Shown in pieces: positions 7,705 to 17,513 of a stretch of DNA of 64,000 nucleotides. Below the pieces are notes generated by a model, which was given only the letters and a program-made list of their open reading frames with translations, was not told the origin of the DNA and made no database searches. The DNA comes from an uncultured Bacilli bacterium (GTDB lineage: Bacteria; Bacillota_I; Bacilli_A; RF39; UBA660). The translations under genes and the position numbers were made by a program. The stretch spans positions 19,628-83,627 of the forward strand of contig CAKOND010000005.1 in assembly GCA_934096945.1 (NCBI GenBank), read 5' to 3'. How positions within the stretch are numbered: the stretch's first letter is position 1; every line of letters begins with the position of its first letter.

Positions 7705-8725
7705 AAACTATTTTTTTAATATATCTACATTTTGGGTAATTATTGCATCCCATGAAAGGGCCATATTTTCCACTTCTTTTAACCAATGTTCCTCCACATC
7801 TTGGACAAACATCATTAGTTTCAAAATCTTCTTTAGTTTTATCATTTTTTCCACTATTACATCTATCACATAAAGTTTGTAAATTACTCATGATAGTCTT
7901 TCCACCTTTGGATACTGGAATAATATGATCAACCTCAAGTTTTGCACCATCCTTCGATGTTATTCCACATTTTTGACAAGTAAAATTATCTCTTTTTAAA
8001 ACATTGTATCTGATATCATCATTCATAATTTTTCTTTCTTGCCTTTTAGTTACTTCATACTTATTACCATTTTCCCATTCTTTATAAAGTTCTAATAATT
8101 CGTAATAATTTCTAAATCCGGTTCTTCTCTCATGAACATTACCGCCATTACTTTTATAATATGCGTCTAAATAAATTTTTATTAAAAAATCTTTTTTAGT
8201 ATAAATTACCTTTTTCAGCACATTTTTTTCTATTCTTTTGTATGTTTTATCAGAATATTTAGTATTATTTACTGACTCTTGCTCTAAAATTTTCGCTACA
8301 TTCTTCTCATACTCATCAAGCAAAGAAATATTGTATATTGAATTTTCAATATCTGTTCTAAGTCCTTTAATATTATTTTCAATATGATATTTAATGATAT
8401 CATTACCATTAACTCTATCTAAACTTTTTCTAGAATACTCTCTTTGTATAATATCACGTTTTTTACATCTTATTTTTTTAAAATTTTTATTAAGTTCTTC
8501 AATTTGTTTTATTTTTTCACTATTATCTTTAATATTTTTTTCTCTTTTTTGGGATATTGTGTTTACTGTTATTAAAGAAATAGATATAGAAAGAATTAAC
8601 GCAAGCATATTCAAATTTTCATGCATTTTATTATCAGTATTAAAATTTGATAATAAAGAAAATAATATTAAACACAATAAAAAACTAATCCCCGTTACTA
8701 ATATAACTTTTTCCCATCTATTCAT
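7703..8725 (-). CDS. Membrane-anchored HNH endonuclease with topoisomerase-type zinc ribbon
   Basis: 340 residues. Two N-terminal hydrophobic segments (about residues 8-28 and 38-58) are followed by a charged helical or coiled-coil region (60-200). An HNH nuclease comes next: YNVLKRDNFTCQKCG, VDHIIPVSKGG and LCDRCNSGK at about 235-295. The protein ends in a C4 zinc ribbon of the topoisomerase IA type (CPRCGG..GCNNYPKC, about 306-335). HNH domains cut DNA; the zinc ribbon usually binds nucleic acid (family knowledge). A membrane-tethered combination suggests defence or DNA processing at the membrane, which is inference. It is flanked by terminators, so it is a single-gene unit. Confidence 0.82.
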   Translation of the reverse strand: MNRWEKVILVTGISFLLCLILFSLLSNFNTDNKMHENLNMLALILSISISLITVNTISQKREKNIKDNSEKIKQIEELNKNFKKIRCKKRDIIQREYSRKSLDRVNGNDIIKYHIENNIKGLRTDIENSIYNISLLDEYEKNVAKILEQESVNNTKYSDKTYKRIEKNVLKKVIYTKKDFLIKIYLDAYYKSNGGNVHERRTGFRNYYELLELYKEWENGNKYEVTKRQERKIMNDDIRYNVLKRDNFTCQKCGITSKDGAKLEVDHIIPVSKGGKTIMSNLQTLCDRCNSGKNDKTKEDFETNDVCPRCGGTLVKRSGKYGPFMGCNNYPKCRYIKKIV

Positions 8726-8763
8726 AAATTACACTTCCTCACAATAATTTTAACAAATATTTT

Positions 8764-8794
8764 AAAAAAAGTAAAACCAAATTTAGCTTTACTT
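8764..8794 (-). terminator. Terminator of the LiaF/DUF4097 pair
   Basis: Minus-strand stem AAGTAAA/TTTACTT followed by TTTTT, overlapping the DUF4097 gene stop. Confidence 0.7.
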
Positions 8795-9574
8795 ATTTGT
8801 ATTGATTATTATACTTCCAATACCACCATCTATCTTGATGTCATTTACACCTTCACCCACTGTTGCATCCTTTGAATAGTCTTCTCCATTAATAGTTATG
8901 CTACCAAAACCTTTGCTTGCTTTAATAGTATAATCATTACCATTTAAATCAAGTATTAATTCTCCAATACCTTGTTCTATTTTATTATTACCATGTAAAC
9001 TACCACTAAAATAAAATTTTCCAGCTCCCATGTCTAAATCCAAATCTTCTAGTACTGAACTCATAATATTAAGCTCACCTGCTCCACCATCAATATCTGT
9101 TTTACCAGAAATTAAATTATTGATAATTACTTTACCTGCTCCTTGATCTAAGTTAAATCTACTTGTGTTTATATCACTAATTTCGAGCTTTCCAGCATCA
9201 ACATCAATACTTAAATCTTTTAAATTATTTGGAATAGTAATTATTACTTTACTAATGCTTTTGTTTCTAAAAACATTTACACTTTTTTCTTTAATTGTTA
9301 AAGTATTACTTTCTTCATTTACTTTAAATCTTTTACTTACATTATCTGCAGTTACATTTAATGCATCACCTTTTTTAATAACTAAATTGGATGTCCCCAT
9401 ATCAATTTTAATATTCTTTATTTCACTAGAATAGTTTTCATTCATATTTATGTCATTATTAACTGAAAATATACTTGATGCAAAGTAAACAACAATATTA
9501 ATTACGCTTACAATTATAAATATTGCTAAACATATCGCAAAAGCTTTAATTAGTTTTTGAGTTGTTTCATTCAT
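8789..9574 (-). CDS. DUF4097-type surface beta-repeat protein
   Basis: 261 residues. One N-terminal membrane anchor (about residues 8-32, AFAICLAIFIIVSVINIVVY) is followed by an extracellular region of short repeated beta strands: DVDAGKLEISD, LDQGAGKVII, DGGAGELNIM, DMGAGKFYFSG, EQGIGELILD and DGGIGSIIIN. This [DE]xGxGxxxi periodicity is the parallel-beta pattern of the DUF4097 'adhesin-like' family, found with envelope-stress genes. It overlaps the LiaF-like gene by 4 nt (ATGA), so the two are one envelope-stress unit. The exact role is unknown. Confidence 0.8.
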   Translation of the reverse strand: MNETTQKLIKAFAICLAIFIIVSVINIVVYFASSIFSVNNDINMNENYSSEIKNIKIDMGTSNLVIKKGDALNVTADNVSKRFKVNEESNTLTIKEKSVNVFRNKSISKVIITIPNNLKDLSIDVDAGKLEISDINTSRFNLDQGAGKVIINNLISGKTDIDGGAGELNIMSSVLEDLDLDMGAGKFYFSGSLHGNNKIEQGIGELILDLNGNDYTIKASKGFGSITINGEDYSKDATVGEGVNDIKIDGGIGSIIINTNK

Positions 9575-10260
9575 TTTATTTCAATGCCTCCGAATAAGGC
9601 GAAACCATCTACATAAATTGTTTTCTTCGCATTCTTATTTGCTTTTTCATCCATACTTTCACTTGTTACTCCGCCGAATATTGGTGTAGATTTAATCTTT
9701 ACTTCTACATCTTTTGGAACGAGAATTGTTATACCTGCAAAGATAGCACTTGCTTTAATATATGTTTCATTTTTTAAATCAGCATCTCTTAAGTCTAATT
9801 TAATAGAACCAAAAACAGCATCTAAATTAGCTTTTTCAAATTTTTCTTCAGATTTATTAATATTTTGTTCTCCGAATGTCGCAGTTATTACTTCAACATT
9901 TGAAAAATCAGCATTATCTATTTTTTCTTTAACATCTGCTTTAATCTTATTTCCAAATATTAAAGAAAGACCTATGATAACCACTATAGCTGGTAACAAA
10001 ATTTCCCATAGAATGTCAAAATCAAATACATCTAAACTACCTAAAAGAAGAAAAATACCAATTACTAAACATATCGCAGATGATACTTTTCCATTATTTT
10101 TAGGGTTAACTAAAGATATAGCACTTGGCACAATAATAAATAAAGTCCACCAACCATCAAAGAATATGTTAATGTCTGTTACTCCGGTTCTGTTTAAACC
10201 CCAGATAACACCAATAACTATCAAAACAACTCCCCATAAAATACGACTTAAATTTTTCAT
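9571..10260 (-). CDS. LiaF-like envelope-stress membrane protein
   Basis: 229 residues. Four hydrophobic helices occupy roughly residues 7-105 (VVLIVIGVIWGL, WWTLFIIVPSAISL, ICLVIGIFLLLG, ILLPAIVVIIGLSLIFG). A soluble C-terminal beta domain resembles LiaF_C, with AVFGSIKLDLRDA, ASAIFAGITILVPKDVEVK and PIFGGV. LiaF proteins restrain LiaRS-type two-component systems; no such regulators are adjacent, so the partner is unknown. An AAAGGGTGAG ribosome-binding site precedes the ATG, 23 nt after the priA stop. Confidence 0.85.
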   Translation of the reverse strand: MKNLSRILWGVVLIVIGVIWGLNRTGVTDINIFFDGWWTLFIIVPSAISLVNPKNNGKVSSAICLVIGIFLLLGSLDVFDFDILWEILLPAIVVIIGLSLIFGNKIKADVKEKIDNADFSNVEVITATFGEQNINKSEEKFEKANLDAVFGSIKLDLRDADLKNETYIKASAIFAGITILVPKDVEVKIKSTPIFGGVTSESMDEKANKNAKKTIYVDGFALFGGIEIK

Positions 10261-10283
10261 CTAAACTCACCCTTTCTTAAGTC

Positions 10284-12470
10284 TTAAATATTAATTGGAT
10301 TAAAATCTATTTCTAATCTAATATCCTTATTCATTATAAACAAATTATCTAGTTCTTTCAAGTATTTTCTTAAATTATCACATTTTTTATATTTTAATAT
10401 TATTTGCATTCGGTATTCATTATTAAATTTAAATACTTGCGCAGTTGTTGGTCCTAGAACAATTACATCATTTAAATTTTTATCTAAGTAAGTTTTAACT
10501 TTCTTGCTGGTTTCTATTGTATTTTGATAATCTTTACCTATTACTTTTAAACTCACTAAATAAAAATATGGCGGATATTTAAGTTTTTGCCTAAAGTTCA
10601 TTTCATGAAGATAAAACTTATCATAACTATTTTCTTGGACACATTTTATCACATAATTATCGGGATTAAATGTTTGAATAATAACCTCACCAGGTGATGT
10701 GCTTCTACCACTTCGGCCCGCGACTTGATGAAGAAGAGAAAATGTATTTTCACTTGCCTTAAAATTAGGGATATTTAGTGTAGTATCAGCATTAATAACT
10801 CCAACTAGGGTTACTTTAGGAAAATCTAATCCTTTACTAATCATTTGTGTTCCTAGTAAAATATTATATTTTTCATTTTTAAAATCTTCAATTATTTTTT
10901 CATGAGTGCCTTTATTTCTTGTTGTATCTTGATCCATTCGAACAATACTTGCACTAGGCATTAACTCTTTTAATTTTTCTTCCAGTTTTTCGGTTCCAAG
11001 TCCATAATAATTTAAAGCCTTTTCATGACACTTTGGACATACATCTTCACAGCGCTTTTGATAACCACAATAATGACATATTAAATTATTAGTACTTTTA
11101 TGATATGTTAGGGTTATATCACACGATGGGCATTTATATGTAAAACCACAATTACTACATGTAATAAAGGTTGAAAAGCCTCTTCGATTTAGAAGTAAAA
11201 TAATTTGTTCATTTTTAGATATTTTTTCTTTCATTTTAGAAATAAGTAGATCACTAAAAATCATATTTTTTTTCTTCATTTCATCTTCCATATTTACTAC
11301 ATATATCTTAGGTAAAATGGCACTGCCCACTCTATTTTTTAAAGTAAGTAACGTATAAACGCCTTTATCTGCTCTAGCTTTACTATCTAATGATGGCGTT
11401 GCACTTGCAAGCACAACAGGAATATTATTATATTTTCCACGGTATATTGCTATATCTCTGGCATGATATCTTGGATTATTATCTTGTTTATAGCTACTTG
11501 CATCTTCTTCATCAATAATTATAATACCTAAATTTTGAAGGGGAGCAAATATAGCACTTCTGGTGCCTACCACAACATGAACTTCCCCGCGATATATTTT
11601 TAAATACTCATCATATTTTTCACCTTCAGATAAAGAACTATGTAAAATAGCAACATCACTTCCAAAGGCTTCATAAAATCTTTTGGCAATTTGATGTGTC
11701 AGGCTAATCTCAGGAACTAACACAATTCCTGTTTTACCTCGATTTATAACTTCTTCGATTAGCTTTATGTAAACTTCAGTTTTTCCAGAACCAGTTATAC
11801 CATAAAGTAAGAAAGGTTCATACTTTTCAAAGGAGTCCTTAACTTTTAAAAACACTTTATTCTGATCATCAGTAAGTTTTTTTCTTATATTACTCCTTTC
11901 TTTATTAATTCGATATTTTTGTACCTTTTCAATATCTAGCACACCATTTCCAAGTAGTGTTTTAACTAAGGCTAGACTATAATTTTTCTTTAGGACTTTA
12001 CCTTTTTCTAATAATTCATCTATTATTTTTATTTGACTCTTTCTTTTATTTTGGTAAAGATTTTTATATTCTAATGCTTTTTCTTTATCTTTAATAAATA
12101 TATATTCATCATATAAATCATAATTAGATTTTTGCTTTTTTACTTTTAAACTAGAAGGAAGCATTGTTTGATAGGCAGTAATTAATGTACATAATGTATT
12201 TTCAGATAAATACTTACCTAAATCCATCAGTTCTTTATTTAAAACTAATTTTTCATCCACAATGCTTGATATGTACTTAATTTCATATGATACATCTTCT
12301 TTTAAAGTATTTAAAATGTCAGTTATGAAACCCACGACTTCTTGATAACCAAACGGAACCATTACTTTCATTCCCACTTTAAGATTATCCCATAGAGCAT
12401 TTGGAATCATGTATATAAATTCTTTATCTAATTTTTTGATGCTATATTCTATAATAACTTTTGCGTACAT
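10284..12470 (-). CDS. priA: Primosomal replication restart helicase PriA
   Basis: 3'-5' helicase that reloads the replisome at stalled forks. Seen: an N-terminal 3'-DNA-binding domain, Walker A GITGSGKTEVY, Walker B IIIDEED, a zinc-binding region with paired cysteines (CSNCGF, CPSCD, CHYCG, CPKCH), and a helicase C-terminus with QVAGRSGR. The usual DEEH box reads DEED here. An upstream extension is possible, but the ATG at 12470 is preferred: GGAGG precedes it by 5-7 nt and MYAKVIIEY matches the family N-terminus. About 728 residues. Confidence 0.95.
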   Translation of the reverse strand: MYAKVIIEYSIKKLDKEFIYMIPNALWDNLKVGMKVMVPFGYQEVVGFITDILNTLKEDVSYEIKYISSIVDEKLVLNKELMDLGKYLSENTLCTLITAYQTMLPSSLKVKKQKSNYDLYDEYIFIKDKEKALEYKNLYQNKRKSQIKIIDELLEKGKVLKKNYSLALVKTLLGNGVLDIEKVQKYRINKERSNIRKKLTDDQNKVFLKVKDSFEKYEPFLLYGITGSGKTEVYIKLIEEVINRGKTGIVLVPEISLTHQIAKRFYEAFGSDVAILHSSLSEGEKYDEYLKIYRGEVHVVVGTRSAIFAPLQNLGIIIIDEEDASSYKQDNNPRYHARDIAIYRGKYNNIPVVLASATPSLDSKARADKGVYTLLTLKNRVGSAILPKIYVVNMEDEMKKKNMIFSDLLISKMKEKISKNEQIILLLNRRGFSTFITCSNCGFTYKCPSCDITLTYHKSTNNLICHYCGYQKRCEDVCPKCHEKALNYYGLGTEKLEEKLKELMPSASIVRMDQDTTRNKGTHEKIIEDFKNEKYNILLGTQMISKGLDFPKVTLVGVINADTTLNIPNFKASENTFSLLHQVAGRSGRSTSPGEVIIQTFNPDNYVIKCVQENSYDKFYLHEMNFRQKLKYPPYFYLVSLKVIGKDYQNTIETSKKVKTYLDKNLNDVIVLGPTTAQVFKFNNEYRMQIILKYKKCDNLRKYLKELDNLFIMNKDIRLEIDFNPINI

Positions 12471-12507
12471 TAAAGCCTCCATGTAATAATATTTTATCAT
12501 GAGCCAC

Positions 12508-12540
12508 AAATAAAACTCAAGCATTTTTCTACTTGAGCTT
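12508..12540 (-). terminator. Terminator of the nfo-to-rpe operon
   Basis: Minus-strand stem CTCAAG/CTTGAG with a 10-nt loop and a TTTTATTT tail, between rpe and priA. Confidence 0.7.
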
Positions 12541-12548
12541 GTATTTTT

Positions 12549-13181
12549 TTAACATGATTTTTTTAATTTTTCTATTTGTTTTTCAAAATCTTTTGACATA
12601 CAGATAAATGAACCAGAAATTACTCCATCAGCATCTAATACTTTCTTTATTGTTTTATCATTGATGCCACCATCTATATAAATCTCAAAGTTATTTTCAT
12701 CTTTATAAGATAGTAATTCTTTAAGACGGTCTTCTGTTTCTTCTAAAAATTTTTGACCACCTTTACCTGGTACAACACTCATTAAAAGAACTCTGTCTAC
12801 ATAAGGAAAGTAATGGGAAAAATCTTTAATACTTTCATCAGGATTTATAGCAATTCCTCTTTTTACTTCGTGATAAGATAATTCGTTTAATATTCCAAGT
12901 GCTCCCGGTTCAGTTTTGGGATGAATATATACACACTCTGGATATAATAAAAGAATTTTATCTAGGTATTTACTGGGTCTATTTACCATCATATGAATAT
13001 CCACTGGCTTGGTATTATCTTTAAATAGTTCTTGTAAATAATCTATATCAAAATTTTTTGTTCCAGCATAAATGCCATCCATCAAATCAACGTGCACACT
13101 ATCTGCACTTGTTTCATTAATTAAATCTATTGTTTTTTTTACATCGTATATACTATTTATATAACTTACGGTTATTTTCAT
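12549..13181 (-). CDS. rpe: Ribulose-phosphate 3-epimerase
   Basis: TIM-barrel enzyme interconverting ribulose-5-phosphate and xylulose-5-phosphate in the pentose phosphate pathway. Seen: VHVDLMDG near residue 31, DIHMMV, LLMSVVPGKGGQKF and IYIDGGI, which supply the metal ligands, catalytic Asp residues and phosphate loop. At 210 residues it is slightly short and fairly divergent in the N-terminal strand. It overlaps the 3' end of rsgA by 29 nt, an arrangement (rsgA-rpe) common in Bacillota. Confidence 0.92.
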   Translation of the reverse strand: MKITVSYINSIYDVKKTIDLINETSADSVHVDLMDGIYAGTKNFDIDYLQELFKDNTKPVDIHMMVNRPSKYLDKILLLYPECVYIHPKTEPGALGILNELSYHEVKRGIAINPDESIKDFSHYFPYVDRVLLMSVVPGKGGQKFLEETEDRLKELLSYKDENNFEIYIDGGINDKTIKKVLDADGVISGSFICMSKDFEKQIEKLKKSC

Positions 13182-14007
13182 GGCACTCCTTTATAAATCT
13201 GGTATAATTAATGTATCTTGAAGGTAGTATTTCTTCCTTAGTTACTCCATCAATTACTTTGCACCCTTTTTCTTTTAAATGATTACAATCTTTAAAATCA
13301 CAACTGTATTTATTAAATTCTAAAAAACTTTTTTTTAATTTTTCACCATCTATATTTTTCAAGTCTAGAGCTGAAAATCCTGGTGTGTCAACAAAATATA
13401 TTTTCCCAATTTTGTATATTTCTGTATGTCTGGTAGTATGCACACCACGATTTAAAGCATCACTTATTGGTTTAGTTTCTAAATTTAGCTTTTTATCTAA
13501 TTTGTTAAGTAAACTTGATTTCCCCGCTCCGGTTTGACCAGTTAAAACCACTAGTTTATTTTTAAGTAATTTCTTTAATTTACTTAAATGTTTATTATCA
13601 GTTACTTCAATACCTATTTTTTTATAATATTTTATTAAGTTTTTTAATTCACTCATTTCTTTTTTATTTAGTAAATCAAGTTTAGTTAAACATATAACTG
13701 GTTTAATATTATTTGCTATAATAACACATAATTCTTTATCAAGTAAACTAAGTGATAAATCAGGCTTTTTTACACTTGTTACAATTAAGGCTATATCAAC
13801 ATTACTTACAACTGGCCTGTCAAGTTCATTTTTTCGTGGAAGTATTTCTTCAATAGTTAGAGTTTTCTCATCTATTTTTACTATATCACCCACCAAAGGG
13901 GAAAGCCCTAAATTTCTGAACTTTCCCCTGGGGCTACAAATATAATTTCCTTCTTTAGCTGTAACTGTATACTGGTTACTTATTTGTTTTGTTATTCTAC
14001 CTTCCAT
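13153..14007 (-). CDS. rsgA: Small ribosomal subunit biogenesis GTPase RsgA
   Basis: Late 30S assembly GTPase. It has an N-terminal OB fold, then the circularly permuted G domain: TKLD (G4) before GQTGAGKSS (G1), a switch region with THTTRHTE-like GVHTTRHTE, and DTPGF (G3). The C-terminal zinc motif is CDFKDCNHLKEKGC. An upstream in-frame extension exists, but the ATG at 14007 (MEGRITK) is preferred: it starts the OB fold and is preceded by GGTGA. It overlaps the prkC stop by 11 nt. Confidence 0.95.
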   Translation of the reverse strand: MEGRITKQISNQYTVTAKEGNYICSPRGKFRNLGLSPLVGDIVKIDEKTLTIEEILPRKNELDRPVVSNVDIALIVTSVKKPDLSLSLLDKELCVIIANNIKPVICLTKLDLLNKKEMSELKNLIKYYKKIGIEVTDNKHLSKLKKLLKNKLVVLTGQTGAGKSSLLNKLDKKLNLETKPISDALNRGVHTTRHTEIYKIGKIYFVDTPGFSALDLKNIDGEKLKKSFLEFNKYSCDFKDCNHLKEKGCKVIDGVTKEEILPSRYINYTRFIKECHENNRKLYK

Positions 14008-15748
14008 CGAGTTCACCATCGTCGGGATTTTCTGTATTTCCACTTGGTTCTTTAGCAATTTTTATTGTAAGTTTTGCTCCACTTACTACGGTTGAACCAG
14101 CAGTTCTACTTTGGTAAATAACCGTTCCAACGGCATATTCGGTTGTTTCAACTTCTTTTTTGGTTAAAACTACTCCATATTCTTCACAAAAATCTTCAAC
14201 TTCTGATACACTATAATTATCCGCAACAAAATCTGGGTATTTATTGTCAAGTTTTGGAATATATAAAGTTATTGAACTTCCCTCAGAAACTTTTTCACCA
14301 GCAGCAACTGATTGCTCAATTATAATTCCTTCTTTGTAGTCATTAGCTTCGTCACTATTTATTTCTTTTTTGCTTATAATAACTTGCAACTTTAAGGCTT
14401 CAAGTTTGCCTTTAATTTCATTTGCATTTTTTCCTGTATAGTCTTCAATTGTAACTTTAACATCACCAAGAGAACGATAGATGATTACTTCTGTTCCTTC
14501 TTTTCTTATGCTTCCTATAGCTGGTGACGTTCTTGATACTTTTCCTTCTTCAATATTTTCATTGGCTTCTTCTCTTTGTTCATCAGAAACGACAAATCCA
14601 GCATCTTGCAAAGCTTTAATGGCATCGGTTACTGTATAATTAGAGACATCTGGTATTGCTGTTTGTCTAGCTGATGTCATTTTGGGAATAAGTACAACAA
14701 TGGTGGTTATTATTACTACTAGACCCACAAAAACACTTGCAAGAGTAATAAGCAATTTATTTTGGCCATCATTTGCTTCTTTAGTTTTCTTTGCCACTAC
14801 AACTTCACCACCTTTTTCTTTACTAACATCTTTTTTCTTTTCTGGTTTTATAGTTTTTAAAAGTTTTGTATCATCATAATCATTTTCAGGATATTTAAAT
14901 GTTATCTTAAGCTCATTAGCTCTGGATTCATCTAAACAAGTTTTTAAGTCTTCATGCATTTCTCTAGCATCACTATATCTATTCTTAGGATTTTTTGCTG
15001 TTGCTTTTAGAATAATATTTTCAACACTTTGAGGTATATCAGGTATTTCATCTCTGATACTTGGCATTGGTTCTTTCAAATGCTTAAGTGCTATTTCTAC
15101 GGCATTATCTCCGCGGAATGGAAGTTTACCTGTTAAAAGTTCATACATTAAAATGCCAATTGAGTATATATCACTTTGAAGTGTTGCACCTTTGCCACTT
15201 GCTTGTTCTGGGGGAAGATAATGAACACTTCCCATTACAGAGTTTGTTTGCGTAAGCTGAGTTGCATTCATTGCTACTGCGATACCAAAGTCTGTTATTT
15301 TAATCATTCCATTTTCAAGTATAAGGATATTCTGAGGTTTTATATCTCTATGGATAATGTAAGAGTCATGAGCAACACTAAGACCATTTGTTATTTGCAG
15401 TGTTATATCAATTACTTCAGGAACGGTAAGCTTACCACGTTTTTTAAGAAGGGCTTTTAAATGCTTGCCTTCAACGTATTCCATAACGATATAATATTCA
15501 CCATTATCTTCACCAACATCATAAACTTCCACGATATTGGGATTAGATAGGCTACTTGCTGATAAAGCTTCTCTTTGGAAACGCCTTACAAATTTTTCAT
15601 CATTTGCTAAATCGCCACGGAGAACTTTAACTGCTACATTTCGATCTAAAATAGTGTCGTATGCTAAATAAACATTTGCCATGCCACCTTCGCCGATGGA
15701 TTTGATTATTTGGTATCTATCACTAATTTTTTGCCCCTTCATAATCAT
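13997..15748 (-). CDS. prkC: PASTA-domain Ser/Thr protein kinase
   Basis: Membrane kinase that senses cell-wall muropeptides (family knowledge). The N-terminal kinase domain has glycine loop GEGGMANV, the VAIK-equivalent AVKVL, HRDIKPQN and DFG. One transmembrane helix lies at about residues 340-362, followed by an outside region with three PASTA repeats (starting near IPDVSNYT, VTIEDYTG and PDFVADNY) and an acidic tail. The ATG at 15748 is preferred over the one at 15757 because AAAGGA lies 9 nt upstream. It follows the phosphatase gene directly, forming the classic prpC-prkC pair. Confidence 0.96.
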   Translation of the reverse strand: MIMKGQKISDRYQIIKSIGEGGMANVYLAYDTILDRNVAVKVLRGDLANDEKFVRRFQREALSASSLSNPNIVEVYDVGEDNGEYYIVMEYVEGKHLKALLKKRGKLTVPEVIDITLQITNGLSVAHDSYIIHRDIKPQNILILENGMIKITDFGIAVAMNATQLTQTNSVMGSVHYLPPEQASGKGATLQSDIYSIGILMYELLTGKLPFRGDNAVEIALKHLKEPMPSIRDEIPDIPQSVENIILKATAKNPKNRYSDAREMHEDLKTCLDESRANELKITFKYPENDYDDTKLLKTIKPEKKKDVSKEKGGEVVVAKKTKEANDGQNKLLITLASVFVGLVVIITTIVVLIPKMTSARQTAIPDVSNYTVTDAIKALQDAGFVVSDEQREEANENIEEGKVSRTSPAIGSIRKEGTEVIIYRSLGDVKVTIEDYTGKNANEIKGKLEALKLQVIISKKEINSDEANDYKEGIIIEQSVAAGEKVSEGSSITLYIPKLDNKYPDFVADNYSVSEVEDFCEEYGVVLTKKEVETTEYAVGTVIYQSRTAGSTVVSGAKLTIKIAKEPSGNTENPDDGELDGR

Positions 15749-15749
15749 G

Positions 15750-16490
15750 CTAATCATTCCTTTCTCTAACTAGATATGCAATTGATATATTATCATTTCC
15801 CCCTCTTGCATTACATTTTTTTATTAATTTTACTACTTTTTCTTGTACACTTAAGTCATCTTCGTTTAATACTTTTTCAATTTGTTCATCACTTAGCATT
15901 CCTGTTAGGCCATCACTACATAAAAATACTGCGCTACTACCATTATCGACGTCAAAAATGTCTGGTTCACATTTTTCAGCGGCACCTAAAGCTTTCATTA
16001 AAACGTTTTTCTTTGGATGATTTAAAGCCTCTTCAGGGGTTAAATCTCCAGCATCTACCAGTAAATTAACTAGTGTATGTGGTTTTGTTACTCTATGTAA
16101 TTTTTTGTTTTTCATAACATAACCAGATGAATCACCAATACTCGCAAATATTAGAAAATCTTTAGTTACAATGGCGGCTACAACTGTTGTTCCAAGTCCT
16201 TTGGAATTTTCATTTTCTTCGCCATAATTAAGAATTTCTTTATTGATTTCTGCAATATTATCAGAAAGCCAATTAACAGCATCTATTTTAGTACCTACTT
16301 TTGCACTTTCTGTAAATCTTTTACCTAAATGGGCAACAGTTAAGGCACTAGCTACTTCACCTTTTCTGTGTCCTCCCATACCATCTGCAACAACGCATAA
16401 GTATTCACCACTTATATTTTTTAAAATTGTTACACTATCTTCATTATGTTCTCTAACTCTTCCCGTATCGGTTAAATAAAACGCTTTCAC
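15750..16490 (-). CDS. prpC: PP2C-family protein phosphatase (PrkC partner)
   Basis: Metal-dependent Ser/Thr phosphatase that reverses PrkC phosphorylation. Motifs: ADGMGGHRKGEVAS, GDSSGYV, SDGLTGM and GGNDNISI, holding the acidic metal ligands. Length 246 residues, typical. It starts with GTG at 16490, 2 nt after the rlmN stop, with AGAGTGAT upstream. It lies in the rlmN-prpC-prkC-rsgA-rpe order typical of Bacillota. Confidence 0.95.
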   Translation of the reverse strand: MKAFYLTDTGRVREHNEDSVTILKNISGEYLCVVADGMGGHRKGEVASALTVAHLGKRFTESAKVGTKIDAVNWLSDNIAEINKEILNYGEENENSKGLGTTVVAAIVTKDFLIFASIGDSSGYVMKNKKLHRVTKPHTLVNLLVDAGDLTPEEALNHPKKNVLMKALGAAEKCEPDIFDVDNGSSAVFLCSDGLTGMLSDEQIEKVLNEDDLSVQEKVVKLIKKCNARGGNDNISIAYLVRERND

Positions 16491-16492
16491 TT

Positions 16493-17509
16493 TTAATCAC
16501 TCTCGCTTCTTAACTGCCCACATGCAGCTTTAATGTTTCCGCCAAACTCACGTCTAACAGTTACATTTATACCACTTTGTTTAAGTGTTTCATAAAATAT
16601 ATCTATTCTTTTTTTATCGCTTTTGGCAAAATCTATATTATTTGTTTCATTATATGGTATCAAATTTACATATACATTCATTCCACGTAATAATTTTGCA
16701 AGCTCTATGGCATCTTCTTTTTTATCATTAACCATATTAAGCATAACATATTCTATAGTCACTCGTCTATTAGTTTTTGCAATATAGTCCTTAAGAGCAT
16801 GTATAACTGTGTCAACATTATACGCTTTATTAATAGGCATAATCTTATTTCTAATTTCATCAGATGGGGCATGAAGTGATAAAGCTAAGTTAACTTGTAA
16901 ATCTAAATCACTAAATTCTTTAATTTTTGGCACTAATCCACAGGTAGATACCGTAATATGTCTTGCTCCAATAGCTAGGCCTTTAGCATCATTTATGATT
17001 TTAATAAATTTAATAATATTATCATAATTATCAAAAGGCTCACCAATACCCATCATTACGACACTATCAATTCTTTTACCAATGTATTGTTCGATAAGTA
17101 AAATTTGTTCTACGATTTCATAAGTTTCTAAGTTTCTCACCTTTTTAAGTCTTCCAGACTCACAAAAACGGCATCCCATATTACAACCAACTTGACTTGA
17201 AACACAAACTGATAAACCATAATCATGTTCCATCAAAACTGCTTCAATCTTTTCATCATCTAAAAGCCTAAATAAAAACTTTTTTACTAAAGGTCCTTCT
17301 TCTACAACTTCTATTTTAATAAAATCTGTATTAAAATCTTCACTTAATTTATTTTGAATATCTTTTTTTATATTACTAAACTCATTTATATTCCACTTTT
17401 TTTGAATATATAACCATTCAAAAACTTGAGTTGCTTTAAATTTTTTCTCACCTATACTTAGAAAATACTCTTCTAAATCTTCGCGTGTTAAATCAAATAT
17501 ATTTTTCAT
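16493..17509 (-). CDS. rlmN: Dual-specificity 23S rRNA/tRNA adenine-C2 methyltransferase RlmN
   Basis: Radical-SAM enzyme methylating A2503 of 23S rRNA and A37 of some tRNAs. The iron-sulphur motif is CNMGCRFC near residue 112, with GIGEPFDN following. The conserved second catalytic Cys sits in the C-terminal AACGQLR. 338 residues, full length; TAGGTGAT is the ribosome-binding site. Confidence 0.96.
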   Translation of the reverse strand: MKNIFDLTREDLEEYFLSIGEKKFKATQVFEWLYIQKKWNINEFSNIKKDIQNKLSEDFNTDFIKIEVVEEGPLVKKFLFRLLDDEKIEAVLMEHDYGLSVCVSSQVGCNMGCRFCESGRLKKVRNLETYEIVEQILLIEQYIGKRIDSVVMMGIGEPFDNYDNIIKFIKIINDAKGLAIGARHITVSTCGLVPKIKEFSDLDLQVNLALSLHAPSDEIRNKIMPINKAYNVDTVIHALKDYIAKTNRRVTIEYVMLNMVNDKKEDAIELAKLLRGMNVYVNLIPYNETNNIDFAKSDKKRIDIFYETLKQSGINVTVRREFGGNIKAACGQLRSESD

Positions 17510-17513
17510 ATTA

